Assembly (NCBI GenBank): GCA_005223375.1 | Contig: RXOD01004054.1 | Span: forward strand, 1-30,334 | DNA length: 30,334 nt | Reading direction: 5' to 3' | From: Amoebophrya sp. AT5.2 | Lineage: Eukaryota > Sar > Dinophyceae > Syndiniales > Amoebophryaceae | Part shown: positions 1 through 9,723 of the stretch, one piece after another | How the letters are laid out: the number at the start of each line of letters is the position of its first letter | How positions within the stretch are numbered: the first letter of the stretch is position 1 | Position numbers and translations under genes: made by a program | The notes under the pieces: generated by a model | What the model saw: the letters and a program-made list of their open reading frames with translations, nothing else | Databases searched by the model: none | What the model was told of the DNA's origin: nothing

Positions 1-3000
1 AGACCAACTACCAGACGAACTACAAGCCAGCCACCACCAGACCAATGCCCAGGAAAATAGGTTGATCCTCCCCTTAACGTCGGAGCGGACAGCACTCGCG
101 CGGATCACGCGGCCCGAACAGCCCGACGCGTGCTCCGTGAGGTAGGAGAGGTCCTGGAAGCCCGCGCAGCAGTTCCAGACAGTTTCCGTAAGAACCAAGC
201 GCAGCTTCCGAGCGAGCGCCACCCGGTCCAGGGGCCTTACTGCTCCCTTCTTCCCTTTGCTGGCGCTGTCCCCCAACCTGTCATCATCTGAAGAAGACGC
301 GAGCAAGGCGGGGTGGTGTAGCTTCACAAACGCGAGAAACTCTTCGAGCGCCACGCACTGGGGATCCACTGGCTCCGCGCTCTCCGCTGCTCCAGGTGCA
401 CGCTTGTTGGGGCCAGGGTCCGCTCCGCCAAACAGAATGCCGCTTAGCAGCCGGCCGACGTGGTCGTCGAGGATGCTGTACAGCTCCAGCCCGTCGGTGA
501 CTAGAGGAAGCGACGATAGCTCCACGTCCTCGCATACAAGCTGCGGGTGGAAAAACGGCGCCGACGGCAGGCTCCGGTTTTCGTCAATGCTGTAGGATTC
601 CGGGGCGGTTCCATCTTCGCCATGGACTGCCTGCGGCAAGTCGTGAAGAAGAGGACTCTGTTCCTGTTCTCCGCGGGCTGCTCTCGCGGACGCGCCACTG
701 CTGCAAGCCTCTTCCTCACTCATGTGATTCACCAGCGCGGGAACCAGCTGAATTTCGCGCCCGCTCGGAGCGCGGAACAGCCCACACGACGGTCGCACTC
801 GCGCCATGGTCTCGCCGGCGCTTTCGCTCCCACTTTGCAGAGTGCTCCTCGGGGCGGGGTCATTAACATTAAGGTCTTCATGGGGGTCGATCTCCTCTGT
901 GGTCGGCGCCAACCCAAAGAGAAAGCCGCCAAACAGAGACGAGCTGCTGGTGTCGCCGACTGGCGCGTCGGTTGATGCATCCCCGCTTCCCCGCGCTAAT
1001 TTGCTCGCTTGGTCTCCTGGATTTGTACCGGGCAATTTGCTCCCATTTTTCGCACCAAGTCCAAATTTCCACGCCACGCGTTCTGGCAGGGACGCACCGT
1101 GTCGCGTGGAGTGCGCGCCCAGCTGCAGAAACCGCGCTACTACCTCGGAGAAGACACGGTCTCCGAAGCCCAGAACGGCCTGCAGGATGCCTGTGGAAAA
1201 GAGAGCCAGCACACTTCTGTTTGTGCGCTCCGTGTGCAGCAGTACCGGCTTCAGGGCGGTGAGCAGCGGGTGAAAGCTGGGGAGGAAACGCCGCAGACTG
1301 AGCGCCACGTTCGGCGTCCGCAGGAGGTTCGTGAGGTTCTGCAGCAGCAGGTGGACGTACAGGGTGCTGCGGAAGTGAAACTTCGCGCGGTCCCACACGG
1401 CCGCCCGGCGCAAAGCGTCATCGTCGGATAGGGACGCGCGCCTCTTCGAAAGCGATGGCCGCTTGATCAGCCGCGCAGCTTCGAAATTGTAGAACGCGAG
1501 CAGTCGCTTCTTGTCGTCGAAAAACGCCAGACTCCCGTATCGTTCCGTGACAGGGGCGACGGGAAATTGCGCCAGCCAGGAAAGGTCGCACACGTACGCC
1601 GCAGCCGCGGGGTAGTGCTTGTTGCGCACGCGGCCCCCAGGCTTTGCCCTTTCATCTTCGCGAGGCGGACGTGGCCCCGTAACAGGTAGAAGTGTGGAAA
1701 AATCGCCGCCCCCGGCATGACCGTCCGTGTCCTCCGTCGGCGGCGGATAGTAGTCCGTGTTAATGTACTTCGGCCCTTGATGCTGATGGTGCGAAGCCGA
1801 CACCCCTGAGGCTGATCCGTGGTCCTCGAACAGCTCGTCGGAGGAGGTAGCGGACGTTGCCGCTGTGCTCGCTGCCGCCGCGCTGACCGGAGCGCTAAAA
1901 GTAAAACCGTTGTCCATTCCGGCGTGGGCGTGCTGGTCCGTGGGCAAGAGAATCTCTGGCTCGAACGTGTCGGGATCAAAGGCCTGCAAAAACCACTGCC
2001 CACCGAGCACGAAGCACAAGTCCGACATCGCATCATCGCTCGAAATCACAACTGCGGACTCCTCGGACACGATCGGCGGAGGCAGCTCCTCGTCGGTAAA
2101 CAAGTGCGCACGCAGATGCGCTGCATCGGTAAGCGAGGAAAACCAACACCAAGCAGGACTATCATCGCTCTCTTCGACCCCGTCCTCACCCTCGCCTCGC
2201 TCCAGAGAAGTTGCAGCTCCGGCTAGCGGTGTGCTACGAACGTCGCCGCCCAAGTGCACTTGGCACGCACGCGACAGTTCTTGCCGGAAGAGCCCCCGAA
2301 GGATCTTCTCGTCCAACTCGCTGGCACTCGGAGGGACCTCCTCGGTACTTGCGGCCGCCAGCGCGACCGGCAAATTTGGCGGCAGAACTCCGTCTCGTCC
2401 GGCCACAAAGTCGTGTGGCAACTCCAAAACGTCCCGCAACGCGTAGTCGCCTGACGTGGAAGGCCAGCACGTCGTCAAGTCCGCGTTTAGGTTTGCCACG
2501 TCTTTTTGGTCCATAGCGTTTTTAATGATGCGGGTCGTCAGAGCCCGGCTACGGCTCGTTTTCGCCAGCGATACGAACTTAGCGGCGAGGTCACGGCGAC
2601 AATCCGCGAACAAAGGAGCGATCTCGGTCAAGCACAACGTGTAGAGCCTGCGGCTGTCGAACATATCGGAGTCCGAATCAGTTTCAGCGCCGTCCCTCGA
2701 CCTGTTTGTGTTTGAGTCCTTGCTCCTTGTCGTGCGGATCTCGTGGTTGCTCTTGCAGCGCTCTCCACCGCCTGCAGTTGATTCCGCTTCCGCAGGGCCG
2801 TCGTACACGACTCCTGAATTAAGATATTGAGTTTCATCGCTTTGGGGTGTATCACTGGAAGTGATGCGGACGGCCTCCTCCAGAAGTTCGCCCTCACCCC
2901 GGGCAGTCGCAGGGGCAGGTCGTGCTGATATTTGGACTGCGTCTTCGGACTTCCCGCCAGAAGCAGCTGGCTCCGCGGCGCCACATATCGCACACACAGG

Positions 3001-3021
3001 AAGGCAACTCAAGAAGCTCAT
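1..3021 (-). CDS. Large protein of unknown function, C-terminal part cut off by the window edge
   Basis: An uninterrupted minus-strand frame of 1007 codons runs from an ATG at 3019-3021 to base 1 with no stop, so the gene continues outside the window. An in-frame TAA at 3067-3069 lies just upstream, so this is the first usable ATG unless there is an earlier exon. The start MSFLSCLPVCAICGAAEP could be a short signal peptide, but it is weak. Residues about 20-115 are low complexity. A predicted helical stretch lies at about 129-174 (LTEIAPLF, then AKFVSLAKTSRSRALTTRII). Acidic and Ser-rich linkers follow, then a better structured part at about 465-635 (YVCDLSWLAQF, FHFRSTLYVHLLLQNLTNLL, VLALFSTGILQAVLGFGDRV). 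I recognise no family. The last 20 or so codons (FSWALVWWWLA) may be a membrane segment or intron read-through, because the final 60 bases carry the ACTAC-rich sequence seen at intron ends here. The frame is convincing: clean for 3 kb, with normal composition in the structured parts. Confidence 0.75.
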   Translation of the reverse strand, partial: MSFLSCLPVCAICGAAEPAASGGKSEDAVQISARPAPATARGEGELLEEAVRITSSDTPQSDETQYLNSGVVYDGPAEAESTAGGGERCKSNHEIRTTRSKDSNTNRSRDGAETDSDSDMFDSRRLYTLCLTEIAPLFADCRRDLAAKFVSLAKTSRSRALTTRIIKNAMDQKDVANLNADLTTCWPSTSGDYALRDVLELPHDFVAGRDGVLPPNLPVALAAASTEEVPPSASELDEKILRGLFRQELSRACQVHLGGDVRSTPLAGAATSLERGEGEDGVEESDDSPAWCWFSSLTDAAHLRAHLFTDEELPPPIVSEESAVVISSDDAMSDLCFVLGGQWFLQAFDPDTFEPEILLPTDQHAHAGMDNGFTFSAPVSAAAASTAATSATSSDELFEDHGSASGVSASHHQHQGPKYINTDYYPPPTEDTDGHAGGGDFSTLLPVTGPRPPREDERAKPGGRVRNKHYPAAAAYVCDLSWLAQFPVAPVTERYGSLAFFDDKKRLLAFYNFEAARLIKRPSLSKRRASLSDDDALRRAAVWDRAKFHFRSTLYVHLLLQNLTNLLRTPNVALSLRRFLPSFHPLLTALKPVLLHTERTNRSVLALFSTGILQAVLGFGDRVFSEVVARFLQLGAHSTRHGASLPERVAWKFGLGAKNGSKLPGTNPGDQASKLARGSGDASTDAPVGDTSSSSLFGGFLFGLAPTTEEIDPHEDLNVNDPAPRSTLQSGSESAGETMARVRPSCGLFRAPSGREIQLVPALVNHMSEEEACSSGASARAARGEQEQSPLLHDLPQAVHGEDGTAPESYSIDENRSLPSAPFFHPQLVCEDVELSSLPLVTDGLELYSILDDHVGRLLSGILFGGADPGPNKRAPGAAESAEPVDPQCVALEEFLAFVKLHHPALLASSSDDDRLGDSASKGKKGAVRPLDRVALARKLRLVLTETVWNCCAGFQDLSYLTEHASGCSGRVIRASAVRSDVKGRINLFSWALVWWWLACSSSGSWS

Positions 3022-3837
3022 CCTTCGCTTCCACCTTCGCAGTTGTCGATGCGCAGAGGTGTTACGTTACCTACGTACGTGTCAAAACATCGAGTACGAG
3101 GAAGAACGTACTTACTTATTTTTTAAGCAGATGCTCTTGCTCCTTCAGAAAATAGCCTCATTCTCCTACGTATGGGGGATGCACAAGAAGGGTGTGTCAC
3201 GACGGTCGTTCTCGTCTTGGCGGTCGTGGACGTACTGGTACATGCTGTTACCGATAGTGTCACATCATCGGACTCATTTTCTTGCAGGCACGGATTCGCC
3301 AAATACGAATGTATTGACAAACGAAACTTATTGATTCTTTATCACGCGGGCCTTCGTGATCGCAACGGCTGAACAAAAACAAGCAGTCGCATCCGCAATG
3401 CGAGATTATCTTTATGTAGACCAATACGGAATGCCTCGCTGACGACGTGCACGGACAGGATTCATTTGTATGTTGACGAAGGGAAGGAGGTTTCATCTGG
3501 TCTCGGTCACGACTGACGGATGACTTGCGAGAAACGTTTGTCAGTTTCCAGGCGTAACTTATTCGCAGATGTAGTGCAACTGCACGAGGGTGAGTGTACT
3601 TGGACCACGATGAGTTCTTCTTCTTCACATCATCTCAACATACGGATACGACTCTCTAACTCGTCGTTTTTTTTTTTGGTGAGCATGTAGCGCGTAAAAA
3701 CGGGCCAATCTTTTTTCCCCCCCAGCTGCTGCACATATGTGTTTTTTCAAAAATTTTTCTGTTTTTCTTTTTTCACTGTCCGCTACTAGAACTTGTGCAG
3801 CACTCGTCCCCATTCTCGGCAATTCTTGTTCTCGGCC
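3022..3837. other. Intergenic spacer
   Basis: This spacer holds the 3' flank of ETFA and the 5' flank of the left-edge gene. It is AT-richer than the genes, with an 11-base T run at 3667-3677 and further pyrimidine runs to about 3780. These read as A-rich tracts on the transcribed strand and could mark the ETFA 3' untranslated region. I found no ORF with coding character and no RNA gene. Confidence 0.5.
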
Positions 3838-5392
3838 TCATGGCAACTTGTCCGTCATCTCGGGAACTGCGTCAAAGAGGTCAGCAACTAATCCGTAGTC
3901 CGCGATGGAAAAGATTGGGGCGTCCGGATCCTTATTGATTGCGACGATCGTCTTCGAATCCTTCATCCCGGCGAGATGCTGAATCGCGCCACTTATCCCC
4001 ACAGCCACGTAGCAGTCTGGCGCCACTACCTTACCGGTTTGACCGACCTGCGAGATTTTTTTTTCAAGATTGTTGAACTCAACAACTGAATATACTTATC
4101 TTGTTCTTGCTGCTGCTGCTTTCCAAGAATAGTCTATGACGGGTCTATCTTTTTTACAAATATCAACACGAGTGCGGCAGCTGCATTGTAATAAAGATTT
4201 GTGCCTGCATGTCGTTTGCGCAGTATCCGGCGTCCACCGCTGCTCGCGAGGCGCCCATGGCGGCGGACATTTTGTCGCAGAGCGGTTGCAGCACCGTGTC
4301 GAACTTGTCGGCGCTACCAAGCGCTCGCCCTCCGCTCACGACCACGCTCGCCGAGCCGAGCTGCGGCTTGTCGTCCGACTTGGTCGATTCGCTGACGAAC
4401 TCACACTTCCCACTTACAAAGGACACCTCCTCGATCGCTCCTTCGGTGCCTGCGTTGGTGGTGATAGTACAAAAGAATGTAGGGGGCTGAAGCCTTGATG
4501 TCCTTGCTGGTGGCTTCCGTGCACGAAGCAAACTGCAGGTCGCGCGGTTACGAACGCAGTAGAGGTAGACAGTCACAGCGCTAGTTGTGTTGAATGAAAA
4601 GAAAAAACCGCAGCAGATTTTCATGGTTTACTGTCCTCAAGAAATGTGGAAATCCTCTTCGCGCAAGTACGTACCCGTCTCCGCCGCCATCTCAAACGCG
4701 GTTGGGCGCACGGTAGCTATGACCACGTCTTCCGTCGACTCTACTGTAGCGATGGCGTTGCCGGCATACATTGGCCGCTTGAAAGCCTTCGCCGAAACAA
4801 CTTCTGTGATCTCTGATATCGGCTGCACGTCCAGCAGTGCTCCCACGCGGGGCAAAGTGTCGCGCCCAACGTCTCCCGCCGCCGCAAAGATGTGCTTGAA
4901 GTTCTGCGTTTTGGCCAGATCTGCGATTACCGGAGCCCTGGTGTTCACGTGTTGTAGTCGTTTCCGATTCCCTGGTTGTTGCTTGAATGATGTGCGGTTG
5001 CATTGATTGGCAGTGAGTGGTCGCCTAAGCAAGGTTGAGGTGGCGGTGGGCCTGGGCAACTCAACATCGCCAAACGAAAATCTTCACTAAATCAACTACA
5101 ACATGAACAATGTTTATGTTTTATCAATCGAGTAAGTATATTACAGTGCATCCGCGGTCTTCGCGCCGCTGGCTAGGTACGTCTTCCCAAGCTTTGAGGT
5201 TTTCGCAGCAGCCTCGGGTGTTGTCGCAATGAACGATATGTCGCCACCAACCTTTTTCGCCGCTGACACAACAGCGTAGGTTGCGCTGCTGACGCCCGTC
5301 TTCGCATCGGAAGCAGCCACAACCAAAGTAGAGAAGTTCCGCCGACGAAAGGCCTGCACTCCACGCGCTTTCTGCAGAATCCGCGGATGCAT
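3838..5392 (-). CDS. ETFA: Electron transfer flavoprotein subunit alpha, mitochondrial (4 exons)
   Basis: Exons are 5145-5392, 4675-4937, 4205-4449 and 3838-4047. They join to 966 nt, 321 residues plus TGA, close to the usual length of about 330. The start [20 protein letters not shown] is Arg-rich with no acid, as in a mitochondrial presequence, and is followed by STLVVAA, where mature alpha subunits begin. The middle (residues about 83-170) carries [20 protein letters not shown] and YAGNAIATV. The FAD-binding C-terminal domain has [34 protein letters not shown] and the family signature [13 protein letters not shown]...VAIN (residues about 265-290), with Cys where Leu or Ile usually precedes Tyr. 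With the beta subunit, the protein would carry electrons from matrix acyl-CoA and amino-acid dehydrogenases to ETF-ubiquinone oxidoreductase. Two introns are GT-AG. The third is GC-AG and interrupts the FAD domain exactly between Gln252 and Val253. Confidence 0.95.
4048..4204 (-). other. ETFA intron 3, GC-AG, with a CAGG duplication at its ends
   Basis: This phase 0 intron of 157 bp is fixed by protein continuity: the exons must join as NDMQ then VGQTGK. The donor reads CAG/GCACAA and the acceptor TCGCAG/GTC, so there is no GT at the 5' end. CAGG occurs at both junctions, so the exact cut is ambiguous within four bases, as expected if an insertion duplicated its target. AAATCT occurs near both ends. 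A short perfect hairpin (TTGTTGA, two-base loop, TCAACAA) sits near the 3' end at about 4070-4085. Confidence 0.9.
4450..4674 (-). other. ETFA intron 2, GT-AG
   Basis: This 225 bp intron has donor GG/GTACGT and acceptor AACGCAG/GC. Joining restores [10 protein letters not shown] across the junction and keeps the frame (phase 1). The intron interrupts the variable linker between the two ETF alpha domains. Confidence 0.92.
4938..5144 (-). other. ETFA intron 1, GT-AG, with near-terminal inverted repeats
   Basis: This 207 bp intron has donor CT/GTAATA and acceptor CACCAG/GG. Joining gives ADALAPVIADL, as the family requires. Sequence near one end (4943-4958) matches, as an inverted repeat, sequence near the other end (about 5094-5107). 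The core TGTTGTAGT is identical, GTTCA flanks it on both sides, and the only difference is a two-base insertion. The arrangement resembles the inverted repeats of mobile introns (introner elements). Confidence 0.92.
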
Positions 5393-6307
5393 TTTTCTTG
5401 TTGAGATAGACTTTTCTTTTTTGGACAGTACGTGTAGAACAAGGTTTAGGTTAACGTGTGGTTCGGAAGGCAACACCAGTACCGCGACGGGTTTCGTCGT
5501 GTATAGACCTCTAATCACCTTTGGTCCTGACGCTGAGGACGCGTGGTTTCTTATTCTTTTTCTTTCAGCCTCTACTACAGGCGGCGGTCGCGGTCAGTGT
5601 GCCTGATTTTTACTCATCTCATCCTATCATAGAGAATGTAGTTTGTATGACACTTCTCCAGCTCAACATCTCTGTTTCCACGTCATTCTCTCCACCACTC
5701 CTAACGTCGACTGGGACTTGGGATTGCAGAGAAAAGCGCCGCTAAGGTTGCGGCACTGCCGAACACTGGTTGGAGGAATGCATGTTCAGTTGGCTTCATG
5801 CTGCCACCATAAAAAAGGACGGCGCTGTTACATATGAAGGTGCGCAGCAGAATTATTCTGCTAGATCTTGGTGTACCGCTGCTATTTTTTTGTTCATGAA
5901 GATGTACTCGTTCTCATATCTCATTGTTTGATTTTCCACGCTCTCTCCAGGCAGGGTGCACGTGGAACGCCCGTGTTTTAGGTAAGTGCTTAAATAGTTG
6001 TTCAATAAGAAAATCAGTACAAGAACAAGTACAACTGCAAGTAGGCGGAGTTCTTGTACTCGAGCTCGAGGACACAAGCACGACTATCAATCTAGTATAA
6101 GTACTGCGTCCTCGAAAACAAAAACAAGGCTGCAGCGCTCCATTGTACAGGGAGATAGCGACGAGACGCCTTTTTTAAACCGAACAGAATCCACAAAAAA
6201 TGCCATACGCGAAGATTGCGAAATAAAAAAGTAGAAGAAGAACTGGTGGTTCTCGAACTTGTTTTATTTCCTGATATTGGTATTGCATACTTAATTTTGG
6301 ACTTTTC
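5393..6307. other. Intergenic spacer
   Basis: This 915 bp spacer lies between the ETFA start codon and the stop of the acyltransferase-like gene. It is AT-rich, with scattered T and A runs and no coding frame that I trust. It contains the inverted repeat at 6016-6060 and a self-complementary CTCGAGCTCGAG at 6059-6070. The half near 6300 would be 3' untranslated region and the half near 5400 the ETFA promoter. Confidence 0.5.
6016..6060. repeat. 11-bp perfect inverted repeat
   Basis: AGTACAAGAAC at 6016-6026 is the exact reverse complement of GTTCTTGTACT at 6050-6060, with a 23-base loop. It lies about 250-290 bases past the stop codon of the acyltransferase-like gene on its transcribed strand. 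A role in 3'-end formation or in RNA stability is possible but is inference only. Confidence 0.6.
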
Positions 6308-9300
6308 TTAGGGCCCAACTGCCTCTCCGTCTTCCGTCACGACTCCGTCTTCCGTCACGACGACGAGGCTGGGATCTTTTCTCGCTTGCGTCGTCGACCC
6401 GGAGCCGGGTCCCGCCGCGCCCACGACCTCGACTTCGACCTGTTCCGTGCTCACCTTTGGTGCTTCGCCACCGCCTCCGGTACTATCGTCTACGGACGAC
6501 GAAGCTCCCGCGGTTCGCGTCTCGCGTCGGATGCGTCCCTCCAGGCAGACGGTTACGGTCAGCGGTCGCTCGTAGTTCAACATAGCCCGTGTGGACTCCA
6601 GATCTTTCTGCATATCCCTCGGGAGCGCTTTCAGGAACTCCTTCGACCTGCCCCCCGCCTCGATTTTGCGCAAGTGGTCGCCCACCCGCAGCCCGTTGCG
6701 GTCCGCCCACCCCTGCGGCTGCACCGCAGTGATCTCGCCCGTCACGTCCTGCACCACGAGGCCGAGGGCGGTGGCCGTTTTCACGTTCAGCGTCTTGATG
6801 TCTTCTACTGGTTCCCCGTCCTTGTCCCCCGCAGCTGCACTCTTGCCCCCCTTTCCAGCAGCACCCTTTCCACCGCCTCCTTTTCCGCCGCCGGAAGAAC
6901 CCGATCTCGCCGATCCCCGCCCCGATTTAGGTTTACCGCCGAGCAGCCCGGTTTTGGCCGCGACGACCCACAGGGGCGCGATGATCAGAACGACGAACGA
7001 GCCGTAGGGCATTGGGATGAGGCGGTTGAAGAACTCATGGAAGGCGTAGGCAAACAGGGCCCAGTTGCCGAGGATCGGCAGCAGTCGGCACGGGTCCGCG
7101 GTGTTCATCGCGCCGGAGGAGAACCAGACCACGATCAGCATCTCCGAGCCGTACCACCGCAGCCGGTCTAGGGTCCACTGCCGCGGGAAGAGGTCGCACC
7201 GCCCGTAGGACTCGGGAATCTGGAGGAAAACGAGAAACAAAAAACTCAGAGGCCAGTACGTGCGGAACAGCACGTTCTTCCAGTAGTCGTTGTGCTTGGG
7301 CAGGTACTTGCACATCACCATGCCGTACAGGTACAGCTTCACCAGGTGCAGAAACCCGACATTATTCATGGGAATCAGCACACGAAGGCCCCAGACGTAC
7401 ACCATCAGCACGTACGGAAGGTAGCGGTTCGTACCCACGCAGCAGGCGAACGCCACCAAAAACAGCATGCCGAAAAAGTCCGCGAGCCAGTACCCGAGAG
7501 TCTGCCTCGTGTTGCTATCCTTGAACCACTCCAGATCGGTATCCTCGAGCCAACCACCAGTGTACATGATCACCCCCGCGACGGAAGTGAGGAAGTAGAA
7601 ACCGCAGACGAGCTTCAGCTGTGGTAGAAGAGGTGGAAGAATTGCAATTTATGCAGCATCGACATGGGCTCATTTTCATTCATCTCCATGGATTGCGGAT
7701 TCAGTGTTTGCGTAGCTGATTTTTCGCTGTTGTGCCACGAGCATGTAGATTGAAATCGTTCTCGTTGTATAGTACGCTACCTTCCTACTTCAAAAACAAA
7801 GTAGCCTAGTATCTGTTAGCTAGCCACCTAGCTACTTACCTTCAAATTCGCAGTTCCGAATGGGTGCACCGAGCGCCACATGAGTAGTCGGCGGATCGGA
7901 AACGCGACGATGGCCATGCCGAGCAGCATGAGCACGAAGGTCATGTGGAAGAAGGTTCCGTCCTGGGAGAACTTTGCCGCGCCCTCCTCGTTGATGCAGT
8001 CCGCGATGTAGTTGGCGAGCACCCCCACGGCGAACAGGATCCCGAGCCGCAGCAGGTAGAAGACCAGCGGCGCGTGCGACATTACGAAGCACCAGCCGGA
8101 GATGAGGTAGAGGAAGGGAAGCACCCAGTTCAACGTGCCGAACACGTTGCGCTTCGCGTACTCGTTCGACCCGGCGTGCTCGGTAACCACGCACATGATG
8201 CAGCACACGCGGCCGAAATCAAGGAAGTACAACCGCTCCTTCTGCGGCCGGGTCACGAACTCCCAGTACAGGTTACCGACCTCGGCAAGCGGAGCGAACA
8301 GGCTGCTCGCCCTCGTCTCCCGTTGTACTTCGCCGTCCTTCGACGCACCGTCTGCGGGGGCGGCCCCGTCCGCATTATTTTTCCCTTGGTTTGCGGACGA
8401 CCTCTGGACGGGATTATCACCACCTTCCGGGTCGTCAGAAGAAGTCATTCCCTGGCCCGTGGACGTGTTGGACAGCGCGCGCGACACAACTTCGTCGTCG
8501 TCCATCGTTTTCTTCAGGTACAACTTGGCATGTTCCTTGTCCTCGAAGTCGGTGCCTACTCCTACTCCACCAACCTCCCGCATGTGCTGCTTGGTCGACA
8601 CAAGTCCCATATTCAGGCCGAGCGAAAACGGGGTCTGCTGCAATGACGTGTCGAACAACATCGCATCGCTTGGCGTCGCAGACAAAAGTTCGTCATCTCG
8701 TCCAGCAACAGCTGGCGGTGGTGCTGCTTCTCCTTCTCCGGCTGCAAAATTATAATCACCATCGTGTGCGGCCATTGTCGACGCGTCCGCCGGCTCTGCG
8801 TTCCAAGAAGGGAACTCGCGCCGCTGTGAGGACGGCCCTGCTGCCATAGGGGAAGTGCCGTAGGAAGCTGGATGGTAGCCGCCACAGTCGTTTCGCACAG
8901 ATTTCAACGCCGAAGCGCGCTCCTTGATAGACGCCACCCGATGGGACGCATCGCCTTCCGACGGTCCGACCTCGACGGCCCTGAAGTGTAGTCGTGTGTG
9001 TGTGTGTACCTACAACTTATTTGTTCATCTGCGGTGATCAACTGAACTCGCAGCTGACGTGTCCCTTCGTATCATTAGCATTACCGAGAAAAAGAGCCCG
9101 AGCCGCGAATAGATAGATACCATACAGAAGTTCGAAATTAATATGAAGATGCCGGTTGGGGCACGTGTACTTGTAGATGTCACTGGTGGGCAAGAACAAT
9201 TCATACATTGTTCATTCCATTTCCATTCGAAAGAATTAGACAAAGACGGCAGAAATCGAAGAAAATACCGCAGTGTCGCGTCGCCTTCTAGTTGCTTTCG

Positions 9301-9723
9301 GCTGACGACGCGGCCTTCCGAGGCGTCTCTTTCGTCCATCTTCGAGATGAGGAAAACGAGCGCCAGGCACGCAAGGAGGACCAGGCAGAAAGCGACTTTC
9401 GCCCCCGCAGTCTTGTACTCGATGTCGTAATCCGTGACGTACTCGATGCCGGAAGCGGGCCGCTCCCGGCACTTTTCCATGGCGGGGCCGCCATTTACGT
9501 CGCGCTCAGACGGATTGCTGTGGTACCACCAGTCCCATACCGCGGGATCTTGCTTTGAGTTCTGCGCTGCCACGAGCACCGAGGAAAACTGCACTTCAGC
9601 GGGGGAGAGCGAGAGAAGAAGAAGAAACGCACTACTCCTGCCGAACAACGTGCTGATTGGACGGAAGGATAACGATAAACGACCACGCGCCGTCTCCCCA
9701 GGCGTCGCGCGAGCGGTCCACAT
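6308..9723 (-). CDS. Acyltransferase-3-like multi-pass membrane protein with C-terminal PDZ-like domain (3 exons)
   Basis: Exons are 9269-9723, 7840-8980 and 6308-7618. They join to 2907 nt (968 residues, TAA stop). The start ATG at 9721-9723 opens MWTARATPGE. A hydrophobic segment at about 31-51 may be a signal peptide, and a clear membrane helix lies at about 109-127. Residues 152-395 are a polar, Ser- and Asp-rich linker. A polytopic domain follows at about 399-758: its first helix, RLYFLDFGRVCCIMCVVTEH, has the LD-x2-R...VV-x2-H pattern of acyltransferase family 3 (PF01757), which moves acyl groups onto extracellular or membrane substrates. About ten helices follow. A basic Gly-Ser-Lys linker leads to a PDZ-like fold at about 809-894 (GLVVQDV, ITAVQPQGWADRNGLRVGDHLRKIEAGG, PLTVTV). 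The tail carries two VVTEDG repeats. Family identity rests on the first helix and topology, so the substrate is unknown. Confidence 0.8.
6325..6360. repeat. Two perfect 18-bp tandem copies in the coding sequence
   Basis: CTCCGTCTTCCGTCACGA occurs twice in direct succession and encodes the duplicated VVTEDG hexapeptide at the acidic C-terminus of the acyltransferase-like protein. Perfect identity at DNA level points to a recent slippage duplication. Because the unit is 18 bp, it does not disturb the frame. Confidence 0.9.
7619..7839 (-). other. Acyltransferase-like gene intron 2, GT-AG
   Basis: This 221 bp phase 0 intron has donor AAG/GTAAGT and acceptor ACCACAG/CTG. Joining places GTANLK before LKLVCGFYFLTSVAGVIMY, which restores a full membrane helix. 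Close to the donor, AAGTAGC and GCTACTT form a short inverted pair. Confidence 0.92.
8981..9268 (-). other. Acyltransferase-like gene intron 1, GT-AG
   Basis: This 288 bp intron has donor TGCG/GTATTT and acceptor ACTTCAG/GG. It splits an Arg codon, giving ATLRAVEVG. It holds a (GT)7 microsatellite near the acceptor and the sequence GTGTAGTCG, similar to the inverted-repeat core of ETFA intron 1. Confidence 0.88.
8994..9007. repeat. (GT)7 microsatellite
   Basis: Seven GT units lie in intron 1 of the acyltransferase-like gene, just upstream of its acceptor on the transcribed strand, where they read as CA repeats. Confidence 0.95.

Noticed and set aside
1467..2036. Minus-strand ORF of 189 codons
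   Set aside because: It is a shifted frame inside the left-edge gene. The main frame is open across the whole region and has far better composition.
3667..3780. Long pyrimidine tract followed by AG on the plus strand, like a splice acceptor
   Set aside because: No plus-strand coding sequence follows. It is better explained as A-rich 3' flank of ETFA on the minus strand.
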